IMG/VR virus record: IMGVR_UViG_3300043499_000136
Location: 1-47,732 of that record
Strand: one strand, 5' to 3'
DNA from: a virus
DNA length: 47,732 nucleotides
Below are positions 31,795-39,968 of the stretch, piece after piece (the stretch's first letter is position 1; every line of letters begins with the position of its first letter). The notes below the pieces were generated by a model. The model saw nothing but the letters and a program-made list of their open reading frames with translations, did no database searches and was not told where the DNA came from. The position numbers were made by a program, and so were the translations under genes.

Positions 31795-34174
31795 TCCAAG
31801 GCTCTCCTTCTCCCCAGTGGGTGCCGATGTCAACATCGGCGATGATGGGGATGTCGATCTCTGCGCCGAAGTACCGCTTGGCGTACCTCAGACTCTGCTG
31901 CTCCATGACGTTCTTCACTAGCTTCGCGGTTGCGTGCGCCTTCTTCTTCGCTACCTCGAAAAGGAGTGCGTCGTGGATGGTGCCAACCACGGGCACACCG
32001 CGCCGGTGAAGCAGCAGCATTGATATTAGCATCAAGTCGCTGGCCGTCGACTGCACGGGACTATTGATGGCCTGGCGCTCAGCCTCTTGACGGACTTCCT
32101 TGTTCTGCGACACCACGTCCGGCAGGTGACGGACCCGTCCGAGGGGGCTTACTACTCGGTGGTACCGGCGAGCTAAGCGTCGCTGCCGCTCGTGCCATGG
32201 CCTCAAGGCTGGGTACGACTCGAAGAACCGGTCCCGCACCACGTTGGCTTCCTCGAGGGTGACTGTGACGTCGTAGTTGTCGAAGGCATATGTGACGAAC
32301 TTCGGAGCGCCCATGCCGTAGAGGAACCCGAAGTTCACCGCCTTCGCTTTCTTCCGAGTCTCCTTGTCGATGTCCTCAGGCCGCTTGCCCGTGGTCTCGG
32401 CTGCGGTCTTGAGATGCAGGTCCTCTCCTCGGAGGAAAGCCTGGATCATTCGCTTCTCGTGGGCCATCATCGCAGCGATTCGAAGCTCGATTTGAGAAAA
32501 GTCGGCTTGAATTAGGACATTCCCGGGCTCTGCCGTGAAAAGTCCGCGGATGAATGTGTTGCGGGGGACGTTCTGCAAGTTGGGATTCTGCGAGCTAAGC
32601 CGGCCGGTGACGGTCCCGAAGAGCTTGTAGCTTGGGTGGATACGCATGTTCTCGTCCGCGTGATCCGCATACGGCCGCAGATATGTGGTGAGGTACTTGT
32701 TCCACTTTCGCCACTTGAGCAGCGCCGCACACTCCTTGGACTCCTTGGCCAGCTGGAGCAGGACCGACTCCTTGGTCGAGTTTTTGCCCTTCTTCGTTTT
32801 CTCGAGCGGCGTGAGCCCGAGGTCCTTGAAGAGCCACTCGGCCACCTGGTCGGGGCTGTTGAAGTTGATGCTTTCCTTCTTGAGCGCGGGTACCCGTGTA
32901 ACCATTGCCCGCTCGATACGATCCTTGATCTCCGTGGCTTCGGCTATCCGCTGTGTCCACCGGTCGGGGTCCACCTTGATCCCCCGTCGCTGCACATCCA
33001 CCAGCACCTCGGCTGCCGGCATCATCAGGAACTTGAACACCCGAGCCGAGCGCTTGTCCTTGATCAGCTCCGGCACGAGGCCGTCCTTGAGCCGCTTCGT
33101 GTAGTCGGTGTCCTTCCCGTTGTAGACGGCAACCTGACGAATCGGCTCGTCGTACGCGGACTTCTTCTTCTCCTTGTCCATGTCGTAAGCATTGGCCTGG
33201 AGCAAGATTTGGCTGAGATGCTTCAGTGACTTGAAGCGGTTCTCGTTGACCATGTGAGCCGCGAGCATTGTGTCGAACCCGGGCTTGATGAAGATGCCGT
33301 AGCGCGTCATCCACACCCAGTCGAATGTAGAACCATTGTGGGTTACACTCTTGGCCCGCTCCAACTCCGGCTGGAGAAAGTGCAGCACCTTCTCGTAGTT
33401 GTCGCGCCAGCTTGAGGAGCTATGCCACAGGGGCACCACCCAGGCTGAGCCTGGTTCCACGGTGAACGCGATGCTGATCGTCCGCGCATCCCGGTCCCAC
33501 CACGGTAGGAAGTTGGTCTCCACGTCAAAGGTGATCTCGTCGGCGTCCCTGAGCTGGCTACGCAGCCACCGCAGCTGGGCCTTGGTGCGGATGATCTTCA
33601 CGCGGGTCTTCGGCGTCTCGTCCTTGCCGTGGATCATGCGGTCGAAGCGCTGGAGGTCGGCTACGAACATCTCCCCGTACTTCGGATTCCGTAACATAGC
33701 CGCCGGGTGGAAGGTCGCCATCACGCTCATGCCGTCGAGGTCCCACCGAGTCCCGGTGTGCTTGGTGATGCCAGACTTGCCGATGAAGCCCTGGAGTGCC
33801 GAGTTGCCCATTAGCAACACGTACTTCGGATCTACCTGCTTGACTTCCTCAAGTAGATAGTTCTCGACGCAGACTTTGATCTCTTTTCGCTCGGGAGTCC
33901 GATTGCCCGGCGGGCGGCATTTTGCGACGTTTGTGATGTAGCAATCGTCTCGGCTAAATGACGTATGCTCGGCGAGGAGTCGGTTGAGAAGCTTGCCGGC
34001 AGCCCCAACGAACGCCTGATGTGATTCATCTTCCCGCTGGCCCGGGGCCTCACCAACCAACATGATCTCGGCCTTTCGGCTTCCGGCACCCATGAGGCAC
34101 ACATGGTCAGCCTCCTCGTGTAGTTCGCAAAGCTCGCAGTTGGGATTGCGGATTTCGTCCTTCCAGCTACCCAC
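31787..34174 (-). CDS. Uracil-DNA glycosylase / DNA polymerase I fusion (795 aa)
   Basis: Replicative polymerase with a repair domain. Residues ~10-180: family 4-type uracil-DNA glycosylase, GEAPG at 41-45, HPAAMLR at 156-162, and cysteines C13, C16, C86, C102 spaced for a 4Fe-4S cluster. Residues ~190-390: 3'-5' exonuclease with FDVET (216-220), HNGSTFDW and YNGKDTDY, so proofreading looks intact. Residues ~400-795: family A polymerase with motif A ADFSQIELR, motif B KAKAVNFGFLYG and motif C GTIHDALLF. No 5'-3' exonuclease. Phage SPO1 polymerase is a known precedent for glycosylase-polymerase fusion. Overlaps both neighbours by 8 bases. Confidence 0.9.
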   Translation of the reverse strand: MGSWKDEIRNPNCELCELHEEADHVCLMGAGSRKAEIMLVGEAPGQREDESHQAFVGAAGKLLNRLLAEHTSFSRDDCYITNVAKCRPPGNRTPERKEIKVCVENYLLEEVKQVDPKYVLLMGNSALQGFIGKSGITKHTGTRWDLDGMSVMATFHPAAMLRNPKYGEMFVADLQRFDRMIHGKDETPKTRVKIIRTKAQLRWLRSQLRDADEITFDVETNFLPWWDRDARTISIAFTVEPGSAWVVPLWHSSSSWRDNYEKVLHFLQPELERAKSVTHNGSTFDWVWMTRYGIFIKPGFDTMLAAHMVNENRFKSLKHLSQILLQANAYDMDKEKKKSAYDEPIRQVAVYNGKDTDYTKRLKDGLVPELIKDKRSARVFKFLMMPAAEVLVDVQRRGIKVDPDRWTQRIAEATEIKDRIERAMVTRVPALKKESINFNSPDQVAEWLFKDLGLTPLEKTKKGKNSTKESVLLQLAKESKECAALLKWRKWNKYLTTYLRPYADHADENMRIHPSYKLFGTVTGRLSSQNPNLQNVPRNTFIRGLFTAEPGNVLIQADFSQIELRIAAMMAHEKRMIQAFLRGEDLHLKTAAETTGKRPEDIDKETRKKAKAVNFGFLYGMGAPKFVTYAFDNYDVTVTLEEANVVRDRFFESYPALRPWHERQRRLARRYHRVVSPLGRVRHLPDVVSQNKEVRQEAERQAINSPVQSTASDLMLISMLLLHRRGVPVVGTIHDALLFEVAKKKAHATAKLVKNVMEQQSLRYAKRYFGAEIDIPIIADVDIGTHWGEGEPWNG

Positions 34175-34610
34175 GTGCCATCTCCAAGTCGATGAGCGCT
34201 AGCTCCTTCTTGAGACTCTTGTCTCCGAAGTGGAACGCAAGCCAGCGGAAGATGTAGTCGGGGATGCTGTGGCAGTACGGAATGTGGGGGTTATCCGTCT
34301 CCCCATTCGGCTCGAATCGCATGTGTGCGAACTTACGAGCGAGCATCGGTAGCTCCGCACCGAACTGGAAGCCGATTGACGCCATGATCGCGAAGGCGTT
34401 GATCATCCCCTCCATCGTACTCCCTGTCGAGCCGAAGCCGTGGATGAACAGCTCACCAAGTGATCCATCCGCCTGCCGGTTGGCGGTGAGATATCCCGTG
34501 AAGTTGCCGATCTCTACTTTGTGGGTGATCCCTTCCCGGTCAGTAGGTAGTAACTTACGGTCAGGACCTACCTCTCCCTCCATGGTGTCCTCGGCATGTG
34601 GCTCAGTCAT
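34167..34610 (-). CDS. Stand-alone class II ribonucleotide reductase C-terminal domain (147 aa)
   Basis: Residues ~18-130 resemble the extreme C-terminal part of adenosylcobalamin-dependent NrdJ: a GITHKVEIGNFTGYLTAN strand pair, GSTMEGMINAFAIMAS helix, KFAHMRFEPNGETDNPHI, then SIPDYIFRWLAFHFG. The catalytic barrel of the reductase is absent from the window, so it cannot reduce nucleotides alone; it may bind nucleotides, modulate host reductase, or be a remnant. The start at 34610 overlaps the dCMP deaminase stop. Homology is from memory of the family. Confidence 0.7.
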   Translation of the reverse strand: MTEPHAEDTMEGEVGPDRKLLPTDREGITHKVEIGNFTGYLTANRQADGSLGELFIHGFGSTGSTMEGMINAFAIMASIGFQFGAELPMLARKFAHMRFEPNGETDNPHIPYCHSIPDYIFRWLAFHFGDKSLKKELALIDLEMARG

Positions 34611-35137
34611 CAATGCACCTGATTCGTGAACTGGTAGTCCGGCCCCGGGTCCCAATGCTGGTTACCCATCAGGATGATCTCCAGGCCAGCGTCGTCGAGG
34701 ATGTCGAGCCTCCCGGCCCGATACTCCTTCACGTAGACGAACTGGGTAATCCCCGCGGCAACGATGAGTTGAGCACAGGAACGGCACGGGCTGTATGTAC
34801 ACCACATAGCTGCACCGTGGGTTGCGATTCCGAAACTGGCTGCCCAGGCAATCGCATTTGACTCCGCGTGGATCGCTCGGGTGCAACCCTCTGCGAATTT
34901 GCACCGATCGGAGAACGCCTCGCTCTCGCAGATGCCACAGGTGCAGACGTGGTCATCTACTTCACAGCCTACGTCAAGGCAGTGAGCCATCCCGGGCGGT
35001 GAGCCGTTGTACCCCTCGGCGATCACGCGGTTCTTACGAACGATGAGCGCCCCTACCTGTCCACGCTCACAGCTTGATCGTTGCTCCAGCAGCTGGAGGC
35101 GTCCGAGTAGGTACTGCTCTCTAGTTAGTCGTGCCAT
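34610..35137 (-). CDS. dCMP deaminase (175 aa)
   Basis: Converts dCMP to dUMP, feeding thymidylate or modified-pyrimidine synthesis. Zinc site: HAE at 90-92 and PCRSC at 117-121. The substrate segment GYNGSPPGMAHC (42-53) and the extra Cys-rich loop (58-85) are typical of phage and eukaryotic dCMP deaminases. Full length. Encoded next to two thymidylate-synthase-fold genes. Confidence 0.9.
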   Translation of the reverse strand: MARLTREQYLLGRLQLLEQRSSCERGQVGALIVRKNRVIAEGYNGSPPGMAHCLDVGCEVDDHVCTCGICESEAFSDRCKFAEGCTRAIHAESNAIAWAASFGIATHGAAMWCTYSPCRSCAQLIVAAGITQFVYVKEYRAGRLDILDDAGLEIILMGNQHWDPGPDYQFTNQVH

Positions 35138-35939
35138 ATGCCCTCTCCATTCTCTTGCGATCTCCTTCGAAGTAGTGGAGGCTCATGATGTGCATCGTGA
35201 GCTTCCCGATTGCGATTCCCCCGAACTGCGTGTCGACCCCGGCTTCCACCAGCATCTCGTTCATCCACTGGCCGAGCCGGACCGCCATGTAGACGTCGTC
35301 GCAGAAGTGGCGGACGAAGTCGACGCTGCGGATCATGTAGGTCACCGACAGCTCTTGCTCACGGATCATGAAGTGGTAGCCCAGTGAGCAGGGCACCCGC
35401 TCTCCGTGGTGTGCCCCGGTGTCCTCGGGGAACCAGATTGGCAGGAAAGCCTGACGAGTGAGTGGCTCCCGCATCAGCAGGCCTGCCACGTCCCCGAGAT
35501 CGCCATAGCGGAAGCGGATGCCCTGGTGAACATCACAGCGATCAGGAGCATGCTTCGGCCACATGCGCTCGGGGTACGTGTGCGAGTACTGAGGCTCCTT
35601 CCCCCCGAAGTCCTTGAGGTGCCGGCTCGCCACTCCGTCATCCAACCAGCGTTGTGCGGAGGGCGGGGGATTCAGCGGCCTTCCGGACACCCGCTCGAGA
35701 AAGTGCTCCTCGGCCCATGGCATCTGCGGATCGATGACCTCCTGCGCCTTCTCGACGCTGTGAGGCATCTCGAAGCTGAGACTGACGTCCTGCAACTCGT
35801 AGCTCACGTGGGCGGGTGAGTTGCTTACGTCCACAGCGTGCCACGTGGGTACGGGGACTTCGACTCCTTTCTTCAGCAGGTCCCTGCCGATCGTTCGGAA
35901 GATGTACGGATAGCTACCCTCATACGTCTGCATCGTCAT
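35121..35939 (-). CDS. Thymidylate synthase-fold protein 1, putative pyrimidine hydroxymethylase (272 aa)
   Basis: Folate-dependent transferase acting on a pyrimidine nucleoside monophosphate at C5. Nucleophile C184 in VPCSLGYHF; phosphate-binding TRQAF (161-165) and RSVD (204-207). By hand alignment, residue 215 (11 after R204) falls where thymidylate synthase has the Asn that reads uracil, and here it is Asp, as in T4 dCMP hydroxymethylase. So a cytosine substrate and hydroxymethyl product are inferred. Sequence otherwise diverges from ThyA, which leaves open a plain dUMP methylase. Start at 35939 overlaps the upstream gene by 20 bases; an ATG at 35933 is an alternative. Confidence 0.7.
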   Translation of the reverse strand: MTMQTYEGSYPYIFRTIGRDLLKKGVEVPVPTWHAVDVSNSPAHVSYELQDVSLSFEMPHSVEKAQEVIDPQMPWAEEHFLERVSGRPLNPPPSAQRWLDDGVASRHLKDFGGKEPQYSHTYPERMWPKHAPDRCDVHQGIRFRYGDLGDVAGLLMREPLTRQAFLPIWFPEDTGAHHGERVPCSLGYHFMIREQELSVTYMIRSVDFVRHFCDDVYMAVRLGQWMNEMLVEAGVDTQFGGIAIGKLTMHIMSLHYFEGDRKRMERAYGTTN

Positions 35940-36753
35940 CCCATTTCTTCTTGAGGACATCGAGGTTGAGGTCGCTGAGCGGAACCGGCTTCGGTGCCTC
36001 ACAGTGTCGACCGTGCTCTACGAAGAAGGCGCGCTGCTCGCGCACCCTACGGCGTGTGCCCAACTTGGAGACCACCTCTCGACGATCGAGGTCATCGAAG
36101 TACTCCAGCTGCTTCTTCATGCCACGCAGCGCCGGCAGCTTCTCGATCTCGTCGTCGCTGTAGTTATTGATCTCTTCGGCCCAGCCACTGCTGAAGAAGT
36201 ACGGGACTCCCTGCAACGATGAATGCTGTGCGGATGCGAGCATCCATCGGAACCCGTACTCGTTGACATCGTCGCCGCGGCCTTCGGCGATCTCCTTGGC
36301 GATGCAGTACGCCAGCGCCAGGTCCAGGCCGCCCATCCGAGTGATCATGCTCGTGCGACTGAACATGTTCATCACCGGCTTCGGGTGGGCTCGGAACGTG
36401 AACCCAAGGATGCAGTTGCCCCAGGCATAGCTCACATGCCGCTTACCCTTCTTGCGGCACATCATCTGGGCGATCTGGGGCCGTTGCCAGCTCACGTTGC
36501 TGGCCTGCTCGATGAAGAGCTTCAGGTCCACCGGCTCGATGTAGTCGTTCTGGAGCGTGGTGAAGCGGCCCCTCGTCATCCAGAGGTCCTTGGCTACATC
36601 GATCTCGTAAGCCATGCTCGGTGTCTCGACCGCCACGTCGAAGAACACGTGGGTCATGGAGCTAACGACCATCTCGTCCCTTGGGCTAAGGAAGAACTGG
36701 TCGCACATGCCGTCCCAGAGCTGACGGAGGTCCGGATATTCCCAGGCGTCCAT
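35920..36753 (-). CDS. Thymidylate synthase-fold protein 2 (277 aa)
   Basis: Second, more divergent member in tandem with the first. C114 in GNCILGFTF lines up with the nucleophile (Cys, five residues, Phe), and FSRTSMITRMGGLD (131-144) with the RS-x-D...N segment. R133 is kept, the RSxD Asp is Met136, and the substrate-reading position again holds Asp (D144). It could be an active hydroxymethylase with different specificity, or a partner subunit, since active sites in this fold are shared across a dimer. Start shares one base with the MazG-type gene's stop. Confidence 0.55.
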   Translation of the reverse strand: MDAWEYPDLRQLWDGMCDQFFLSPRDEMVVSSMTHVFFDVAVETPSMAYEIDVAKDLWMTRGRFTTLQNDYIEPVDLKLFIEQASNVSWQRPQIAQMMCRKKGKRHVSYAWGNCILGFTFRAHPKPVMNMFSRTSMITRMGGLDLALAYCIAKEIAEGRGDDVNEYGFRWMLASAQHSSLQGVPYFFSSGWAEEINNYSDDEIEKLPALRGMKKQLEYFDDLDRREVVSKLGTRRRVREQRAFFVEHGRHCEAPKPVPLSDLNLDVLKKKWDDDADV

Positions 36754-37289
36754 CAGTCCTCCATGAGGAACTTACGGCCCTCGGGGCTGATGTCCTCACC
36801 TCCGGCGACTGGATCGGCCTGCCAGTCCCGCTTGCTGACCTTGGCCCAGGTCTCCTCGACGATGGCGTCGAAGTCCCAGCCGCGCTGGTGGCAGTACTGC
36901 ATGCAGCCCCGGATCACCATTTCGATGTCGTACTCCGACCTCCGGACCACGAGGCCACCGATGGCCGCGGTCAGCTCGAAGATGGTGTCCATGTCCATCG
37001 GGTCGGCTACGGCCTTGAGCCGGAACCCCTCCGTGTTCTTGGGCACACCGACGTGAGCCATGGCGCCGAGCAGATACACGATCAGATCTCCGACCGCATC
37101 CTTGCCGTCGGCGACGTGGTCCGCTGCCGATCCGCGGATGTTCTGGCGCTGCTTCAGGTGGCTGTGTGCCAGCTCACCCAGCTCCTCGATCACTCCGAGA
37201 ACGGTCTCTCGGCTGTCGGTGCTGGGGAAGTTGTGAGCCACCCAGACGTTGCGCTCCTCGACTAACTCTCCGAATCGAGTGGAGTCCAT
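36753..37289 (-). CDS. MazG-type nucleotide pyrophosphohydrolase (178 aa)
   Basis: All-alpha NTP pyrophosphohydrolase that converts an NTP to NMP plus pyrophosphate. Metal-binding EELGE at 35-39 and KDAVGD at 63-68 give the E-E-x-x-E...D pattern. The C-terminal ~90 residues are extra. In a hydroxymethylcytosine pathway such an enzyme would remove dCTP and supply dCMP, as T4 dCTPase does; substrate here is unproven. The start follows GAAAGGACGTCT. Confidence 0.8.
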   Translation of the reverse strand: MDSTRFGELVEERNVWVAHNFPSTDSRETVLGVIEELGELAHSHLKQRQNIRGSAADHVADGKDAVGDLIVYLLGAMAHVGVPKNTEGFRLKAVADPMDMDTIFELTAAIGGLVVRRSEYDIEMVIRGCMQYCHQRGWDFDAIVEETWAKVSKRDWQADPVAGGEDISPEGRKFLMED

Positions 37290-37837
37290 AGACGTCCTTT
37301 CCTCAGGTCGATGTATCGGTCGATTTGTGTGATGACCTTGTCGTAGTTCCGGTACCCCGCCATGGCCTGCTCCCCGGTGTAGTCATAGAAGAGCAACTCA
37401 CCCCCGTACCCCTGGAAGAGGGAGCGGTAGCGGTCGTAGATAACCTCGGCGCGCTCCTTCACGCCGTCCATCTCGTGCTTGCTGGCCGCCACGTTCTCGA
37501 GGACCGTGTGCTTCGGGGGTAGGCACACGATCGTGATGGCCAGCGACGAGAGGAACTTCTTGATCAGGTCCTGCTCGTACGGCTGGAACTCCACCGGACG
37601 ACCCACCACGTCGGCGTAGACCATCTCGCTCCAGAAGAGCCGGTCCCAGATGGTCGGCTTTTCGAGCTGACCTCCGATCTCGAGAGCGATTGCGGTGTAG
37701 GTGTCCTGTCGGGTGACCTTGTACAGGAGGTCCCGGTTCTCGACGGCCCGCTCCCCCACGGCCAGGCCGTACTCCATGCACAGCCCTTCGACGAGTGTGG
37801 ACTTGCCGCCTCCGTCCGGGCCTTCGACGATGATCAC
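37262..37837 (-). CDS. Deoxynucleoside monophosphate kinase, thymidylate kinase-like (191 aa)
   Basis: P-loop kinase starting MIIVEGPDGGGKSTL (P-loop GPDGGGKST at 6-14), with DRLFWSE near 64-70 as the substrate-binding DR motif of thymidylate-kinase relatives. Probably phosphorylates dTMP or a modified dNMP to the diphosphate, the step that commits an unusual nucleotide to DNA. Overlaps the MazG-type gene by 28 bases. Confidence 0.75.
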   Translation of the reverse strand: MIIVEGPDGGGKSTLVEGLCMEYGLAVGERAVENRDLLYKVTRQDTYTAIALEIGGQLEKPTIWDRLFWSEMVYADVVGRPVEFQPYEQDLIKKFLSSLAITIVCLPPKHTVLENVAASKHEMDGVKERAEVIYDRYRSLFQGYGGELLFYDYTGEQAMAGYRNYDKVITQIDRYIDLRKGRLWTPLDSES

Positions 37838-38037
37838 TTGCTCTTCCTCCTCTTTCGTTTCACCTTGCTATACGGCAAGTCGGTTCGGAGATCGATTCCG
37901 AGGATTGCGTAACGGTATCTCCGGCGAAGACGGTACAGTCCATCTCCGATGTGATACGGGCTGCCCGGAGCAGTACGAATACGAGCCACGTCGGTGTCGT
38001 ATTCGTCAATGCTGGGCGCTCGCTTTTTCTTGGCCAT
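37834..38037 (-). CDS. Small basic protein (67 aa)
   Basis: Unrecognised, very basic at both ends (MAKKKRAPS; KVKRKRRKSK) with Tyr/Arg-rich centre. Probably binds nucleic acid. ATG at 38037 is chosen over a GTG one codon upstream; GAGGGGAG lies just before. Overlaps the kinase start. Confidence 0.6.
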   Translation of the reverse strand: MAKKKRAPSIDEYDTDVARIRTAPGSPYHIGDGLYRLRRRYRYAILGIDLRTDLPYSKVKRKRRKSK

Positions 38038-38106
38038 CACACTCCCCTCGACTGTTTGTATTCACAAATCATACACCAGATTGCTTAGCCGCGGCCATCA
38101 CGTGGT
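38038..38106 (-). promoter_or_regulatory. Possible internal promoter/operator of the leftward operon
   Basis: The only sizeable gap in the leftward operon. It holds TATGAT on the minus strand and a short palindrome TTTGT-ATTC-ACAAA (38054-38067), which could be an operator. No convincing -35. Confidence 0.3.
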
Positions 38107-39522
38107 TCAGGCGCGTTCTTCGGTTCCGTAGACTAGCTCTGGGTGTTCCAGGATTTCCTTGGCCGTGGACTTCTTTTCCCGTAGGGAATCCACGACAGTC
38201 TCATCGATGGTGCCGGGTGCCACGTAGTGGCGATAGGTCACCTTGTTGGTCTGGCCCTTGCGGTGGAGTCGGTCGATCCCCTGGCTGTAGAGGATCAACG
38301 AGTAGATCAGGCCGTAGCAGATGCACTGGTTCGAAGCCACCAACTCGTTTAGACCTCGGGCTCCAGTTTGCCATTGCGAAATGAAAACAGTAGGCTTATC
38401 GGTACTATAGAACGCCTTGCGCTTTCTGAGCCTCCGCTTGGCGCTTACATCGCCGTAGAAAAGCAGCGTGTTGTAACCCGCCCGGCGCGCAGCTATCTGT
38501 GCGTCCAGTAGCTCGTGACGGAAGCGGCAGTACACAACGACCTTCTTCACGTCGGCATGCATCATCTCGTCCAAGTCGTTCTCCAGCTGCATCTGCTTCT
38601 CGCTGCCGATCTTCTTGGCGGTTCGCTCCATGGTTGACGGCCGTGTGCCCCCGAGCCAGCCGGAGGTGAGCTGGCTTAGCCGCAGCATCTGGACCAGGAC
38701 AATGGGGGTGACCGACTCGAAGTCCTCCATCTCGATGATCGACTCGCGGGCCAGCTCGTCGTAGGCTTCCCGGGTCTTGCGGCTGAGGGGCACGTGGACG
38801 ATGTTCGGCCCGCTCGGGTCCCAGACATGGCCGCGGCGCTCGGGCAGATCGAGACACTTGTCCTTGGTGATCGCGAACGTGTACGGGCGGATAACCCGTC
38901 GGAACTTCCGGGTCCGTAGGTACTTGACCACCTTGTATGCACGGGTGATTGCGTACTCCGACTTGAACGCTCCGTAGCTGGTCCCGAAGATCGACGGGTT
39001 CACAACCTTGTACTGAGCGAACAGGTCCAGGCGCGTCTTACCGATCGGCGTCCCGGACATCACGAGGCGGTACCGGATTCGCTTGCTGAGCAGGTATGCG
39101 CCCTTCGAACGGCGCGCGCCTACGGACTTGATCATGTCCGACTCGTCGATGATGATGACATCGGGCTTCCACAGCGCCAGCTCGTCGTACAGGTGTGGCC
39201 GCCAGATCGAGTCGATGCTTACGATCTTCCAGATCGGCCCTGAGTGTGGTATCTCCCCCCATGGATCGTGCTTTTCGATCTCCTCGGGCCACACGCTGAT
39301 GACGGACTTGGGGCAAGCCACTACGACACGGAGCCGACGGTTCTCCTTGACGCAGAGGCAGCCCACCCAATCGATAGCGATCTTCGTCTTGCCCGTCCCC
39401 ATCTCGGCGAAGAGCGCGCCGCATCCTGTTTTCAGGAACTTCTTCAGCGCCCGCACCTGGTGGCGCATCGGCTTCGTCTTGAAGTAGTAGACGCGCTTCC
39501 CGCGCGTACGGACCTTCGTCAT
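38107..39522 (-). CDS. SNF2-type superfamily 2 helicase (471 aa)
   Basis: DNA translocase or helicase. Walker A EMGTGKT at 40-46, motif II DESD at 126-129, motif III SGTP at 156-159, and motif VI QGIDRLHRKGQ near the C-terminus, the SNF2-like arginine-finger signature. Phage versions assist replication fork restart or recombination. Overlaps the next upstream gene by one base. Confidence 0.85.
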   Translation of the reverse strand: MTKVRTRGKRVYYFKTKPMRHQVRALKKFLKTGCGALFAEMGTGKTKIAIDWVGCLCVKENRRLRVVVACPKSVISVWPEEIEKHDPWGEIPHSGPIWKIVSIDSIWRPHLYDELALWKPDVIIIDESDMIKSVGARRSKGAYLLSKRIRYRLVMSGTPIGKTRLDLFAQYKVVNPSIFGTSYGAFKSEYAITRAYKVVKYLRTRKFRRVIRPYTFAITKDKCLDLPERRGHVWDPSGPNIVHVPLSRKTREAYDELARESIIEMEDFESVTPIVLVQMLRLSQLTSGWLGGTRPSTMERTAKKIGSEKQMQLENDLDEMMHADVKKVVVYCRFRHELLDAQIAARRAGYNTLLFYGDVSAKRRLRKRKAFYSTDKPTVFISQWQTGARGLNELVASNQCICYGLIYSLILYSQGIDRLHRKGQTNKVTYRHYVAPGTIDETVVDSLREKKSTAKEILEHPELVYGTEERA

Positions 39523-39968
39523 CAGTCGGGGAAGCCGACCCCCGACGTGGAGTTGTCCTCCAAGTGGAACGGCAGGTGATGGATGATGTCGTAGACGCTG
39601 GAGAACTTCTGCTTGACCTGCGGCAGGTAGTAGAACACCGAGTCCCGCTTCGGCTTACCGACGAGCCAGACGTCCTTGTAGAGCGCAAGGGCCATGCCGA
39701 TTTCGATCAGCGTCCCCGTGATGTGCTCGTGTTCCACGAGTGCAATCACCAGCTCAGCGCTAGCCACCCCCATGAAGTCGTTCTCCCCGCACTCGGCCTT
39801 GAACTCTGGGGTGAGCGCATCGAAGTCGTGGCCGTCGCCGGGGTTCTCGTAGGCCTCGACGGTCTCGGTCCAGTCGAACGTGATGGTGTGACCCAGACGC
39901 TGGCAGGCTGCTTGCACCCGGCGCACCCGTTCGAAGTCGTGGGTCTTACCTGCTACATAGATCTTCAT
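39522..39968 (-). CDS. Nucleoside 2-deoxyribosyltransferase-like N-glycosidase (148 aa)
   Basis: Begins KIYVAGKTHDFERVRRVQ, with GTLIEIGMALAL (85-96) supplying the catalytic Glu at E89; this is the NDT/RCL family that breaks or exchanges the base-sugar bond of (deoxy)nucleotides. In mildiomycin synthesis a relative (MilB) acts on hydroxymethyl-CMP made by a thymidylate-synthase relative (MilA). Here it could remove unwanted dNMPs or salvage host nucleotides. Substrate unknown. Confidence 0.7.
   Translation of the reverse strand: MKIYVAGKTHDFERVRRVQAACQRLGHTITFDWTETVEAYENPGDGHDFDALTPEFKAECGENDFMGVASAELVIALVEHEHITGTLIEIGMALALYKDVWLVGKPKRDSVFYYLPQVKQKFSSVYDIIHHLPFHLEDNSTSGVGFPD

Noticed and set aside
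31787-34174. Glycosylase domain as UdgX type
   Set aside because: The KRRIH insertion that marks UdgX is not seen; the HPAAMLR motif and cysteine spacing fit family 4.
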